Origin: JAFGCL01 sp964423835
Lineage (GTDB): Bacteria; Chloroflexota; Dehalococcoidia; UBA2247; RBG-13-53-26
DNA: 64,000 nucleotides
Assembly: GCA_964423835.1 (NCBI GenBank)
Contig: CAYRGJ010000002.1
Coordinates: forward strand, 122,050 to 186,049
Direction of reading: 5' to 3'
This document shows positions 48,413-57,115 of this stretch, one piece after another. Below the pieces are notes generated by a model, which was given only the letters and a program-made list of their open reading frames with translations, did no database searches and was not told the origin of the DNA. Position numbers and translations under genes: made by a program. The first letter of the stretch is position 1, and the number at the start of each line of letters is the position of its first letter.

Positions 48413-48488
48413 TGGAGCGGGTGACGCGATTCGAACGCGCGACCCCTTGCTTGGGAAGCAAGTACTCTACCGCTGAGTTACACCCGCT
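48413..48488 (-). tRNA. tRNA-Gly (anticodon CCC)
   Basis: On the minus strand the acceptor stem AGCGGGT pairs with ACCCGCT and an encoded CCA follows. The anticodon arm is CTTGC-TTCCCAA-GCAAG, loop centre CCC, and the T-loop is GTTCGAATC. D-arm AACTCAGCGGTAGAGT is present. A complete cloverleaf. Confidence 0.95.
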
Positions 48489-48582
48489 CTCTGGGCCTAA
48501 GTCTAGCCAAGCGGGGCAAAACCCGTCAAGGCACAACTTTACATAACCCTGACGAAGAAGGAGGAAAATGAGCGCCTATATC

Positions 48583-49572
48583 TCACTGCCCGGCCTGCGT
48601 GGCGGTGTCAGTCGGCACAGGGGGATCGGCATCATTCAGCTTCCTCCTGCGGTCATGGAAGGTGCGGTGCACCTCTTTCAGGTGTTTGTCCGTCACGTGG
48701 GTGTAGACCTGGGTGGTGGTGATGCTCTTGTGCCCCAGCATCTCCTGGACAGAACGGATGTCCGCCCCGCCGCTGAGAAGGTCGGTGGCAAACGAATGAC
48801 GCAACGTGTGCGGGGTGGTCTTTACCTGAAGCATGGCGGACATGGCATGTGCCTTCACGATCCTCTGCACAGACCGGGTCGTCAGCCGCATCTTCTCCCC
48901 GTCCTTGCCAACAGTCGACCTGCCGGCGTATCTGATGAACAGGGGCTTGAAGTAGTCTTCACGTGACTCCAGGTACTTCCTGATCCACTCCGCCGCGTCA
49001 TCCGAGATGAAAACCACTCGCGCCCGGTTGCCCTTCCCGACCACGCCCAGCTCCCGCCTCTTCAGATCGATCTGGTCCCGGTCCAGCTTGACCAGCTCTG
49101 ATACCCTCAGCCCGGTGCTGAAAAGCATCTCCAGGATGGCCCGATCGCGGAGCCCGGGCTCCCCGGACACATCGGGCCCTCCCATCAGGCGGTCCATCTC
49201 CTCCGGCTTCAGAAACGACACCTTCCGCGAGCCGGCCTTCGGCAGCTCGATCTTGTCGGCCGTCATGACTTCCATGTCCCGCTGCACCGCCAGGTATCGC
49301 AGCAGTGCCCTGAGCGCGATAAGATAGTAGCCCTGGGTCACTCTGCTCAGGGCCTTCCCGTCAGGGCCAGCGAATCCCGCCAGGTACACCCGGTACCCCC
49401 GCACCAGGTCGGCGTTGATGTCGCCCACCGCCGATGCCCCGCTGGACCCGCCGGATACCCATTCCGCGAACCGGTCAAGGTAGCGCCGGTAGGTGTCCAC
49501 CGTCAGCCGGGAATAGCCTTTCTCGATCTCAAGGTACTCGAGGAACTGCTCGATGCCCTCGATGATGGTCAT
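48583..49572 (-). CDS. Tyrosine recombinase (XerC/XerD-like integrase)
   Basis: Site-specific recombinase of 329 residues. N-terminal SAM-like core-binding domain (FLEYLEIEKGYSRLTVDTYRRYLDRF), then the catalytic domain with Arg in STGLRVSELVKL, Lys in VVGKGNRARVVF, His-x-x-Arg in PHTLRHSFATDLL, His in MLGHKSITTTQVYTH and the Tyr in YTHVTD. It can be a XerD-type chromosome resolution enzyme or an element integrase; the nearby tRNA-Gly, whose 3' end faces the gene's end, is a typical integrase site. ATG 49572 was chosen because GAAGGG lies just before and family N-termini start there. Confidence 0.85.
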   Translation of the reverse strand: MTIIEGIEQFLEYLEIEKGYSRLTVDTYRRYLDRFAEWVSGGSSGASAVGDINADLVRGYRVYLAGFAGPDGKALSRVTQGYYLIALRALLRYLAVQRDMEVMTADKIELPKAGSRKVSFLKPEEMDRLMGGPDVSGEPGLRDRAILEMLFSTGLRVSELVKLDRDQIDLKRRELGVVGKGNRARVVFISDDAAEWIRKYLESREDYFKPLFIRYAGRSTVGKDGEKMRLTTRSVQRIVKAHAMSAMLQVKTTPHTLRHSFATDLLSGGADIRSVQEMLGHKSITTTQVYTHVTDKHLKEVHRTFHDRRRKLNDADPPVPTDTATQAGQ

Positions 49573-49625
49573 CAGCCCTTCACCGCCTTTTTGGGTAGAT
49601 GTCGCACAATGTCGCTTTTGTGACG

Positions 49626-50768
49626 TTAGCACGGGCGGGGTGGGCTGTCAACCCCCTGGGAACCCGCGCCCAGGGTCTCCGAGATGCGCCACAACAATTC
49701 GTCCAGCCCGGCCCCGCTGGCCGCCGAAATCAGCATCATGCCTTCCTGGGAGATGTTCAGCCTCCCCTCCAGCTCCGCGGCGTCCGGGACGGCCGGGCCC
49801 AGCAGGTCCACCTTGTTGAGCAGCGTCAGCCTGGGCTTCTGGTCCAGCCCGAGGTCCTCCAGGATATCCTCCACCGTCTGGCACTGCTCCGCGGCGTTCT
49901 TGTGCGTTATGTCTACCACATGCAGCAGCAGGTCCGCCTCCTCCAGTTCCTCCAGGGTGGCCCGGAAGGCGGCCACCACCGTCGGGGGCAGCTTGTTGAT
50001 GAAGCCGACGGTGTCGGTCAGCAATACCGTCTGCCCGTCGGGCAGCCTCAGCCGGCGGGTGGTCGGGTCCAGGGTGGCGAACAGCTTGTCCTCCACCAGC
50101 ACCTCGGCCCCGCTCAGGGTGTTGAGCAGGGTGCTCTTGCCGGCATTGGTGTAGCCCACCAGGGCCACCACCGGGATCCCGCTCCTGCGGCGGTTGGTTC
50201 TGTACAAGGTACGGTGCTGGCGCACGTGCGCCAGCTCCTTCTTCAGCCGCTGCACCCGCCGCTCCACGATGCGGCGGTCGCTCTCCAGCTGCATCTCGCC
50301 CGGCCCCCTGGTGCCCACGCCGCCCCCCAGCCGCTCCAGGTGGCTCCACTGCCCGGCCAGCCGCGGCAGCAGGTACTGGTTCTGGGCCAGCTCCACCTGC
50401 AGCTTGCCCTCGTGGGTCTGGGCCCTCTTGGAGAAGATGTCCAGGATCAGCGCGGTGCGATCGATGACCTTGACATCCAGGGCGTCCTCCAGGTTCCGCT
50501 GCTGGCGGGGCGTAAGCTCGTCATCCAGGATGACCATGTTGTAGCCCGTCTCGCCCTTGAGGGCGATCAGGTCCTTCAGCTTCCCGCTGCCCAGATAAGT
50601 CCGGGACGGGCGCTCCAGCCGCTGTTTCATCCGGCCCACTACCTCGACGTCCGCCGCGCCGGCCAGGCTGGCCAGCTCCGCCAGCGAGTCATCCGCGGAC
50701 CACCGGGTCCCGGGCAGGTCCACCGCCACCAGGAAAGCCTTCTCCCTGGCCTCCGTGGTGGAAAGCAT
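49626..50768 (-). CDS. hflX: GTPase HflX
   Basis: Ribosome-associated GTPase of 380 residues that splits stalled or stressed ribosomes. HflX marks: the N-terminal domain LGSGKLKDLIAL and VILDDELTPRQQRNLEDAL, the glycine-rich loop LERLGGGVGTRGPGE, and the G domain with GYTNAGKSTLLNTL (G1), LFATLDPTTR (G2), DTVGFI (G3) and NKVDLL (G4). C-terminal segment is short. Between this gene and dapL lies an unusual set of five TTGACATAA-like repeats. An AGGAGG is 16 bases before the ATG, farther than usual. No membrane segments. Confidence 0.95.
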   Translation of the reverse strand: MLSTTEAREKAFLVAVDLPGTRWSADDSLAELASLAGAADVEVVGRMKQRLERPSRTYLGSGKLKDLIALKGETGYNMVILDDELTPRQQRNLEDALDVKVIDRTALILDIFSKRAQTHEGKLQVELAQNQYLLPRLAGQWSHLERLGGGVGTRGPGEMQLESDRRIVERRVQRLKKELAHVRQHRTLYRTNRRRSGIPVVALVGYTNAGKSTLLNTLSGAEVLVEDKLFATLDPTTRRLRLPDGQTVLLTDTVGFINKLPPTVVAAFRATLEELEEADLLLHVVDITHKNAAEQCQTVEDILEDLGLDQKPRLTLLNKVDLLGPAVPDAAELEGRLNISQEGMMLISAASGAGLDELLWRISETLGAGSQGVDSPPRPC

Positions 50769-50789
50769 CTGTTTGGGGATTTTGCCTCC

Positions 50790-50901
50790 TTTATGTCAAC
50801 CGCTTATGTGAAGCGTCCATGCTTTATGTCAAACCAGTTTATGTCGAGCACCCGGCCGTGTCCGGCCGTTTCCACGCTCGAAACCAGGATCTTATGTTAA
50901 C
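50790..50901 (-). repeat. Five TTGACATAA-like repeats upstream of hflX
   Basis: On the minus strand the motif KTTGACATAAA appears at 50790-50800 (GTTGACATAAA), 50803-50813 (CTTCACATAAG), 50823-50833 (TTTGACATAAA), 50838-50847 (TCGACATAAA) and 50891-50901 (GTTAACATAAG). A sixth copy lies at 52096-52106 upstream of dapL. Likely binding sites for a regulator. Confidence 0.55.
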
Positions 50902-52080
50902 CTACTTCCCGGCCCCGCCGGCCCGGCTCCAGGATAGCATCCTGGACAAGCCTTCGTCGATGTCCGCATCGGGAGCGGTGACCGACAGCCGGATGTAACC
51001 CTCGCCGCATTTCCCATAGCCGGTGCCCGGGGTCACCACCACCCCGGCACCGTCGAGTAACCTGGCGGCATAGTCGGCCGAGGTATATCCCTCCGGGATC
51101 CGGGCCCAGGCGTAGAGGCCGGCCCGGGGGGTCTGGACACCCAGGCCCATCTCCCGCAGCACCTTCAGCATGCGATCGCGTCTCGACTGGTAGATGGCGT
51201 TATGTTCAGCGATGCACCCCTGGTCCCCGCGCAGCGCCTCGATGGCCGCCAGCTGGATGGCCTGCGGTATCCCGGAGTCGAGGTTGGACTTGAACCGCAT
51301 CAGGGCATCGCGCATTTCGGCATTGCCTACCGCCATCCCGATGCGCCACCCTGTCATGTTGTAGGACTTGGACCAGGAGTGGAACTCCAGGCCGACATCC
51401 TTGGCCCCCTTGACCTCCAGGAAGCTCATGGGCCGGTAGCCGTCGTAGGCCACCTCGGTATAGGGGGCGTCATGGCAGACCACCAGGTCGTGCTTTTTGG
51501 CGAAACTGACTACCCGCTCAAAGAAGCCGGCCTCGGCCACCGCGCCCGTGGGATTGTTGGGGTAGTTGATCCACATTATCCTGGCCCGGCGGGCGACCTC
51601 CGCCGGGACCCGGTCCAGGTCGGGCAGGAAGCCGTTCTCCTCCAGCAGCGGCATCAGGTACGGCTCGCCCCCGGCAAACATGGTGCTCACCGAGTAGACC
51701 GGATAGCCCGGGTCCGGTATCAGGGCCACGTCCCCGGGGTCGACGAAACAGAAGGCCGCATGGCCTATGCCTTCCTTGGATCCGATAAGCGGCAGGACCT
51801 CTTTGTCGGGGTCCAGGGCCACCCCGAACCGCCGCTGGTACCACTCCGCCACCGCCTGCCGCACCTCGTCCAGCCCGTAGGTCTCCGGGTAGCGGTGGTT
51901 GGCCGGCGTCCTGGCTTCTCGACAAAGCCGGTCGACAATGTGCCCCGGGGTCGGAATGTCCGGGTCGCCGATGGCGAAGCTGATGACCTTCTCCCCCCGC
52001 TTTCTACGCTCCTCGATCTTCCGCGAGATCTGCACAAAAAGGTACGGGGGCAATTGCTCGATGCGCCTGGAAACTCTCAT
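50902..52080 (-). CDS. dapL: LL-diaminopimelate aminotransferase
   Basis: PLP enzyme of 392 residues making LL-diaminopimelate from tetrahydrodipicolinate in one step (lysine and peptidoglycan precursor). Typical DapL/class I features: ISFAIGDPDIPTPGHIVD, IMWINYPNNPTGAVAEAGFF, HDAPYTEVAYDGYRPMSFLE, and the PLP lysine in HSWSKSYNMTGWRIGMAVG. A related aminotransferase (alanine, aspartate or other) cannot be excluded by motifs alone, but DPDIPTP and the length favour DapL, which Chloroflexota often use. The ATG at 52080 lies 15 bases downstream of the TTGACATAA repeat. Confidence 0.8.
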   Translation of the reverse strand: MRVSRRIEQLPPYLFVQISRKIEERRKRGEKVISFAIGDPDIPTPGHIVDRLCREARTPANHRYPETYGLDEVRQAVAEWYQRRFGVALDPDKEVLPLIGSKEGIGHAAFCFVDPGDVALIPDPGYPVYSVSTMFAGGEPYLMPLLEENGFLPDLDRVPAEVARRARIMWINYPNNPTGAVAEAGFFERVVSFAKKHDLVVCHDAPYTEVAYDGYRPMSFLEVKGAKDVGLEFHSWSKSYNMTGWRIGMAVGNAEMRDALMRFKSNLDSGIPQAIQLAAIEALRGDQGCIAEHNAIYQSRRDRMLKVLREMGLGVQTPRAGLYAWARIPEGYTSADYAARLLDGAGVVVTPGTGYGKCGEGYIRLSVTAPDADIDEGLSRMLSWSRAGGAGK

Positions 52081-52164
52081 TTCTCCTCCGACAGCTTTAT
52101 GTCAACCGGACCCGCACATCGCCGGCAACGTCGCCGCCCCGGCGACGGCACAGCCTGGCGAACC

Positions 52165-52863
52165 TCATTGCCCAAACCGGAGGTCCCGCGAGCCTTTCAG
52201 GCTGAGGAAGGTACCGTCGCCCACGATAACGTGGTCCAGCACCAGGATCCCCAGCAGGCGGCCCGCCTCCACCAGGCGGCGGGTCAGCTCAATATCATCC
52301 GGCGAAGGCTCCGGGTCCCCTGATGGGTGGTTGTGCACGAAGATGACCGAGGCGGCGCAGGCTGATATGGCCTCCTTGAACACCTCTCGCGGGTGCACGA
52401 TGCTGGAGTCCAGGCTCCCCACGGAGACCGGCGACACCCGGATCAGGCGGCCCCTGGTATCCAGGAGCAGCACCAGGAAGTGCTCCTTCTTCTTGCCTTT
52501 CAGGGAACCGCCCACCACGGACACCACGTCCTCCGGGCTCTTGACCTGCGCCCGGGCCTCGCGGGGACTATCCGCCAGCCTCCGGCTGAGATCGAAGGCA
52601 GCCTTGAGCTGGGCCGCCTTGGCCGGCCCGATGCCGTTGACCTGGGAGAGCTCCTCCACGGAGCTGTCGGCGATGCCCCGCAGGCTGCCGAACCGGCTGA
52701 GCAGCTTCTGGGCAGTGACCATCACCGATTCGCCCTTCACGCCGCGGCCCAGGATCAGGGCCAGTATCTCCGGCGAGGAAAGCGCCTCCGCGCCGCGACG
52801 GATCAGCCTCTCCCGGGGGCGCTCTTCGGGGGGCAGGTCCCGCACGGTGAAGGACTCCTTCAC
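52165..52863 (-). CDS. radC: DNA repair protein RadC family (JAB/MPN domain)
   Basis: Protein of 232 residues. N-terminal helix-hairpin-helix part (LSQVNGIGPAKAAQLKAAFDL) and a C-terminal JAMM domain with Glu in KKKEHFLVLLLD and the metal motif HNHPSGDPEPSPDD. RadC proteins were named for repair, but their actual role remains unclear, possibly natural transformation or metalloprotease-like. Its GTG start overlaps the prfB stop (GTGA), showing translational coupling. In many bacteria radC is not beside prfB, so this pairing is of local interest. Nothing abnormal in length. Confidence 0.92.
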   Translation of the reverse strand: MKESFTVRDLPPEERPRERLIRRGAEALSSPEILALILGRGVKGESVMVTAQKLLSRFGSLRGIADSSVEELSQVNGIGPAKAAQLKAAFDLSRRLADSPREARAQVKSPEDVVSVVGGSLKGKKKEHFLVLLLDTRGRLIRVSPVSVGSLDSSIVHPREVFKEAISACAASVIFVHNHPSGDPEPSPDDIELTRRLVEAGRLLGILVLDHVIVGDGTFLSLKGSRDLRFGQ

Positions 52864-53964
52864 CCGGCCTTTCCTATCTGGGACCGAAGGTAGGCCTCCA
52901 TGAACTCATCCAGGTCGCCGTCCAGGATCGCCGTCGTGTCACCCGTCTCGAGCCCGGTCCGGTGGTCCTTGACCATGCGGTAAGGATGAAGGACATAGCT
53001 CCTTATCTGGTTGCCCCAGGCCGCGGACTGGTGCTCCCCTTTCAGCTTGGCCCGCTCATCGGCCATCCGTATGCGTTCTTGCTCCAGGAGTCGCGCCTTC
53101 AGCACCCGCAGCGCGATCTCTTTGTTCTGGTACTGCGACCGCTCGCTCTGGCAGGAGACTACCAGCCCGCTGGGGAGATGCGTGATGCGGACCGCCGAGC
53201 TGGTCTTCTGCATGTTCTGCCCGCCCGGCCCGCTGGACCGGAAGGTCTCGACCTTCAGGTCGTCCGCGTTGATCTTCACCTCCATGGCCTCCTCCACCTC
53301 GGGCAGCACCTCCACCAGGGCAAAGGAGGTGTGCCGGGCATGGTCGGAGTCATATGGAGACAGGCGCACCAGCCGGTGCACGCCGTGCTCCGCCTTGAGA
53401 TAGCCATAGGCCAGCTTGCCTTTGACCTCCAGGATGGCGCTCTTGATCCCCGCCTCCTCGCCGGGCGACGTGTCCAGGACCTCGGTGTGGAAGCCCCGGC
53501 GCTCCGCCCACCTGACGTACATCCGCAGCAGCATCTCCGCCCAGTCCTGCGACTCCGTCCCGCCAGCCCCGGCGTGAAGGGCCAGTATGGCATTGCGATG
53601 ATCGTATTCGCCTCCGAGCAGGAGCTGGAAGTCCAGCTTCTCCACCTGGGCTGAAATGCGGTCGACCTCGGCCCGGACCTCGTCCACCAGGGAAGCATCG
53701 CCCTCCTGGAGCGCGATCTCCACCAGCTCCATCAGGTCCTTGACCCTCTGCTCCAGCTTGCGCCAGCTCTGCGTCTCGTCCTTCAGCGCGCTCAGCCGGC
53801 GCATGACCTTGTTGGCCTCTGCCGGGTTCTGCCAGAAGTCCGGCTCAGCGGACTCCTTCTCTATCCCGGCTATGCTCTGCTCTTTGCTCCCTACGTCAAA
53901 GACGCACCATCATGGCGGAGATGCGGTCGCGCAGGTCTTCCAGTCTGTCCTTTTCCTCGAGCAT
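52860..53964 (-). CDS. prfB: Peptide chain release factor 2 with programmed +1 frameshift
   Basis: RF2 recognises UGA and UAA. The gene begins at ATG 53964 (GGAGGGATCTGAAGG upstream). After 22 codons (LEEKDRLEDLRDRISAMMVR, then Leu) it meets an in-frame TGA at 53896-53898 within CTTTGAC. Shifting +1 lets the ribosome read GAC and continue DVGSKEQSIAGIEKESAEPD into the main frame to 52860. The GGQ motif is in SSGPGGQNMQK and the SPF-type stop-recognition loop region is normal for RF2 (SPYDSDHARHTSF). The upstream anti-SD-like sequence that stimulates the shift in E. coli is weak here. Annotators often miss the first exon-like part. About 367 residues in all. Confidence 0.9.
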
Positions 53965-54162
53965 CCTTCAGATCCCTCCTGATGGCGATCCCGGTGGGGC
54001 GCGCGGCCTGCCGGCCGTTCCCTAATAACTATACAATAGTTGGCCGCCCCACTGATATGAACCCGGCCGCATCGTATTTGGTTGCGGCCGCAACGCACCC
54101 TGTTTCATGGCAGCCGCTGCCGGCGCCGGCGGCTGTGGTAGTATGGAGGGGAGGGTCACCCC

Positions 54163-54798
54163 GTGAGAAAGAGCCAGCGCCGGGAAGCGATCGACGAGGT
54201 CAGGCGGGAGATCGCCCGGGACCCGGCCCTGGTCCGGTCACTGCTGGCGGCACTGGGCGGCCAGGGCGCCGCCCGCCTGAAGGCGGCCAACAGGCTGCAG
54301 CTGATCAGTGAAGCCGACCCCAGGGTTCTCTATCCGCATTTCCGGACCTTCGCCGGGCTGCTGGATAGCTCCTCCAGCGTCCTCCTCTGGAATGGCATCA
54401 TCATCCTGTCGCGCCTGGCCACGGTCGACCGGGAGAAGCAGTTCGATTCGGTGCTGGACCGCTACTATGCCCACCTGTGGGACGGCAAGCTGGTGACCGC
54501 GGCCAACATCCTGGGCAACTCGGGGCGCATCGCGGCCAGCCGGCCCGATCTGGCGGACCGCATCACGGCCCAGCTGCTGAACGTGGACCTCATTCCTCTA
54601 CCCACCACCGAATGCCGCGAGGTGGCCCGCGGCCATGTCCTGGCCGCCTTTGCCCAGTACCCCGGCATTCTGGGGCAAGACCGCGCCGCACTGGACTTCG
54701 TCGTCCGCTGCTCTTCCAGCCACCGCGCGGCCGTCAGGCGGCAGGCCGAGGCCCTGCTGAGCCACGCCAGGCCCGAGCCGCCGGCCACCGGCAGCTAG
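54163..54798 (+). CDS. HEAT-repeat-like protein
   Basis: Protein of 211 residues predicted to be all-helical, with HEAT-type pairs: LVRSLLAALGGQGAARLKAANRLQLI, LLDSSSSVLLWNGIIILSRL, LVTAANILGNSGRIAASRPDL, AVRRQAEALLSHA. Such repeats bind other proteins; there is no enzyme motif. GTG start, with GGAGGGGAGGG about 8-18 bases upstream and a likely TAGTAT -10 further up. Its stop overlaps the stop of the UvrA-like gene on the opposite strand (CTAG). Function unknown. Confidence 0.55.
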   Translation: MRKSQRREAIDEVRREIARDPALVRSLLAALGGQGAARLKAANRLQLISEADPRVLYPHFRTFAGLLDSSSSVLLWNGIIILSRLATVDREKQFDSVLDRYYAHLWDGKLVTAANILGNSGRIAASRPDLADRITAQLLNVDLIPLPTTECREVARGHVLAAFAQYPGILGQDRAALDFVVRCSSSHRAAVRRQAEALLSHARPEPPATGS

Positions 54799-57062
54799 CC
54801 ACGGCCACCCGCCAGCAGCGCCGAGAGGTACCGCCCGGTGACGCTGCTGCCATTGCCAGCCACCTGCTCCGGGGTGCCCTCGGCAATGATTTCCCCGCCA
54901 TTCCGGCCGCCTCCAGGCCCCATATCGATGACCCAGTCCGCCTGCCTGATGACATCCAGGTTGTGCTCGATGACCACCACCGTGTTGTGGTTGCCGGTGA
55001 GCTTCTGCAGGATGGCCACCAGCCGGTCGATGTCGGCCATGTGCAGCCCTGTAGTCGGTTCGTCCAGCACGTAGAGGTTGCCCTTCTTGTGCAGCTCGGC
55101 GGCGATCTTGATGCGCTGCGCCTCGCCGCCGGACAGGCTGCTCAGCTCCTGACCGATGCGCAGGTAGTCCAGCCCCACCTCGGCCAGGATGCCCAGGCGG
55201 CGCTTGATCTGGCGGTCCTCGAAGAACTCCGCGGCCTCCAGCGTGTTCAGGTTCAGGACATCGAAGATGTTCCTTCCTTTGTGCCGGATGGCCAGGACCT
55301 CGTCCTTGAAACGCTGCCCGTTGCACTCGTCGCAGGTCATCCGGATGTCGTCCAGGAAGTTCATCTCCAGGCTGATGAAGCCCATGCCCTTGCACTTCTC
55401 ACAGGCGCCGTCGGAGTTGAAGCTGAACAGGCCGGCATCGGCCCCGGTGGCCCTGGCCAGCTCCTTCCGCATGAGGTCGAACACGCCGATGTAGGTCACC
55501 GGCGTGGAGCGCGATGACCTGCCGGCGGGGGACTGGTCGATCACCACTGCCTCGGGGAAGAGCTCAACGAAGGTGTCATTGATCAGGCTGCTCTTGCCGG
55601 ACCCGGCCACACCCGTAACGCAGGTCAATACCCCCCTGGGGATCTTGACCGTCAGGTCCTTCAGGTTGTGCGTCCGGGCATTCTTGACCTCGTACCATTC
55701 CGTCCACGCCTTCCGGGAGCCGGTCAGCCCCTGCTGCCGTTGCAGGTACCGGGCGGTCAGGGTCTGCGACTGGCGCAGCGCAGCATAGGTGCCTTCAAAG
55801 ACGATCTCACCGCCGTGCACCCCGGACTGCGGTCCGACATCGATGATGTGGTCGGCGGCCCTCATGACATCGGGGTCGTGCTCGACGACCAGGACGCTGT
55901 TGCCCTTGTCGCGTAACTTCCGGAGCATGGCCACCAGGTGCTCGTTGTCCCTGGGATGCAGGCCTATGGTCGGCTCATCCAGGATGTACATGATGTCTAC
56001 CAGGTCGCAGTCAAGCTGACGGGCCATCTTCACCCGCTGGCTCTCCCCGCCCGACAGCGTGGAGACCGGGCGGTTGAGGGCCAGGTAGTCCACCCCGATG
56101 TCGATCAGGTGGCCCAGTATGGAGCGCATCTTCCTGACCAGCGGCTCGGCCTCCGGGATGGAGAGCTGCTCCAGGAACCTGTCCAGATCAACCAGCTCCA
56201 GGTGGCAGAGCTCGGCGATGCTCCGGCCTTCCAGCAGCACCGAAAGCGCCCGCGGGTTGAGGCGGGTCCCCCGGCACGACTGGCAGTCGCCGTACACGAA
56301 GTACCTCTGGTAGGCGTTCTTGCGGCCCTCGGGCAGCTCGTCCTCGCTCTTGTCCACGTAGCGGCGCTCCAGGCCGCGCACGATGCCGTCGAACTTCTTG
56401 GCGTAGACGCCCGCGCCGTGGGCCTTGGTTATGGGCACCGCCTGCGCGTAGAGCAGCCTCTGCATCTCCTCTTCGGTGAAATCCGCCAACCGCTTGTCCG
56501 GGTCAAAGAGGCCGCAGGCATTGATCTCGCGCCAGTTCCAGCCGCCCACTTTGTAGTCCGGGTGGGTCACAGCCCCTGCCCGAAGAGACAGGCCGCGGTC
56601 CAGCAGCAGGTCCAGGTCCACCGTGATGCGCTTGCCCAGGCCCCGGCAGTCCGGGCACATCCCCTCCGGGTTATTGAAGGAGAAAAAGAAGGAGGGGCCG
56701 ATGAATGGCCGGGCGAAGCGGGAGTACAGCAGGCGGAGGTAGGTGGCCACCTCCGTGGCCGTGCCCACCGTGCTGCGGCTGGTCCGCCCCATGGTCTTCT
56801 GATCGATGATGATGGCCGTGGAGATGTTCTCGATCTCGTCGATGGGCGGGCGCGAGAGCTTGGGCAGCCGGCGCCGGGCAAAAGAGGAGAAGGTCTCGAT
56901 GAGCTGGCGCTGGGCCTCGGTGTAGATGGTGTCGAACACCAGGCTGGACTTGCCGCTGCCGCTGACCCCGGTGAAGACGACAATCTGGTTCCGGGGTATG
57001 GCCACGGTCACGTTCTTGAGATTGTGGGTGCGCGCGCCGCGCACGATGATGTGGGTCTTCAT
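54795..57062 (-). CDS. uvrA: Excinuclease ABC subunit A-like ATPase (short form)
   Basis: DNA-damage-recognition ATPase, 755 residues versus about 940 for standard UvrA. Two ABC modules: Walker A GVSGSGKSSLVFDTI and GVAGSGKSSLINDTF; ABC signatures LSGGESQRVKMARQL and LSGGEAQRIKIAAEL; Walker B-type DEPTIGLHPRDNEHL and DEPTTGLHMADIDRL. Zinc-finger cysteines are reduced (MCPDCRGLG, DCQSCRGTR; CEKCKGMGF, CDECNGQRF). The shorter length fits the UvrA2/UvrA-like class, linked to drug or DNA-adduct tolerance, and may lack the UvrB-binding part. An in-frame extension of 170 codons upstream is not coding. GGAGAG precedes the ATG. It follows the DmsA-like gene by 53 bases. Confidence 0.85.
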   Translation of the reverse strand: MKTHIIVRGARTHNLKNVTVAIPRNQIVVFTGVSGSGKSSLVFDTIYTEAQRQLIETFSSFARRRLPKLSRPPIDEIENISTAIIIDQKTMGRTSRSTVGTATEVATYLRLLYSRFARPFIGPSFFFSFNNPEGMCPDCRGLGKRITVDLDLLLDRGLSLRAGAVTHPDYKVGGWNWREINACGLFDPDKRLADFTEEEMQRLLYAQAVPITKAHGAGVYAKKFDGIVRGLERRYVDKSEDELPEGRKNAYQRYFVYGDCQSCRGTRLNPRALSVLLEGRSIAELCHLELVDLDRFLEQLSIPEAEPLVRKMRSILGHLIDIGVDYLALNRPVSTLSGGESQRVKMARQLDCDLVDIMYILDEPTIGLHPRDNEHLVAMLRKLRDKGNSVLVVEHDPDVMRAADHIIDVGPQSGVHGGEIVFEGTYAALRQSQTLTARYLQRQQGLTGSRKAWTEWYEVKNARTHNLKDLTVKIPRGVLTCVTGVAGSGKSSLINDTFVELFPEAVVIDQSPAGRSSRSTPVTYIGVFDLMRKELARATGADAGLFSFNSDGACEKCKGMGFISLEMNFLDDIRMTCDECNGQRFKDEVLAIRHKGRNIFDVLNLNTLEAAEFFEDRQIKRRLGILAEVGLDYLRIGQELSSLSGGEAQRIKIAAELHKKGNLYVLDEPTTGLHMADIDRLVAILQKLTGNHNTVVVIEHNLDVIRQADWVIDMGPGGGRNGGEIIAEGTPEQVAGNGSSVTGRYLSALLAGGRG

Positions 57063-57115
57063 GATTCTCTCCTTGCGCCGGGACTGGACGGGCCTCGGCG
57101 GCCCGACGGACCGGA

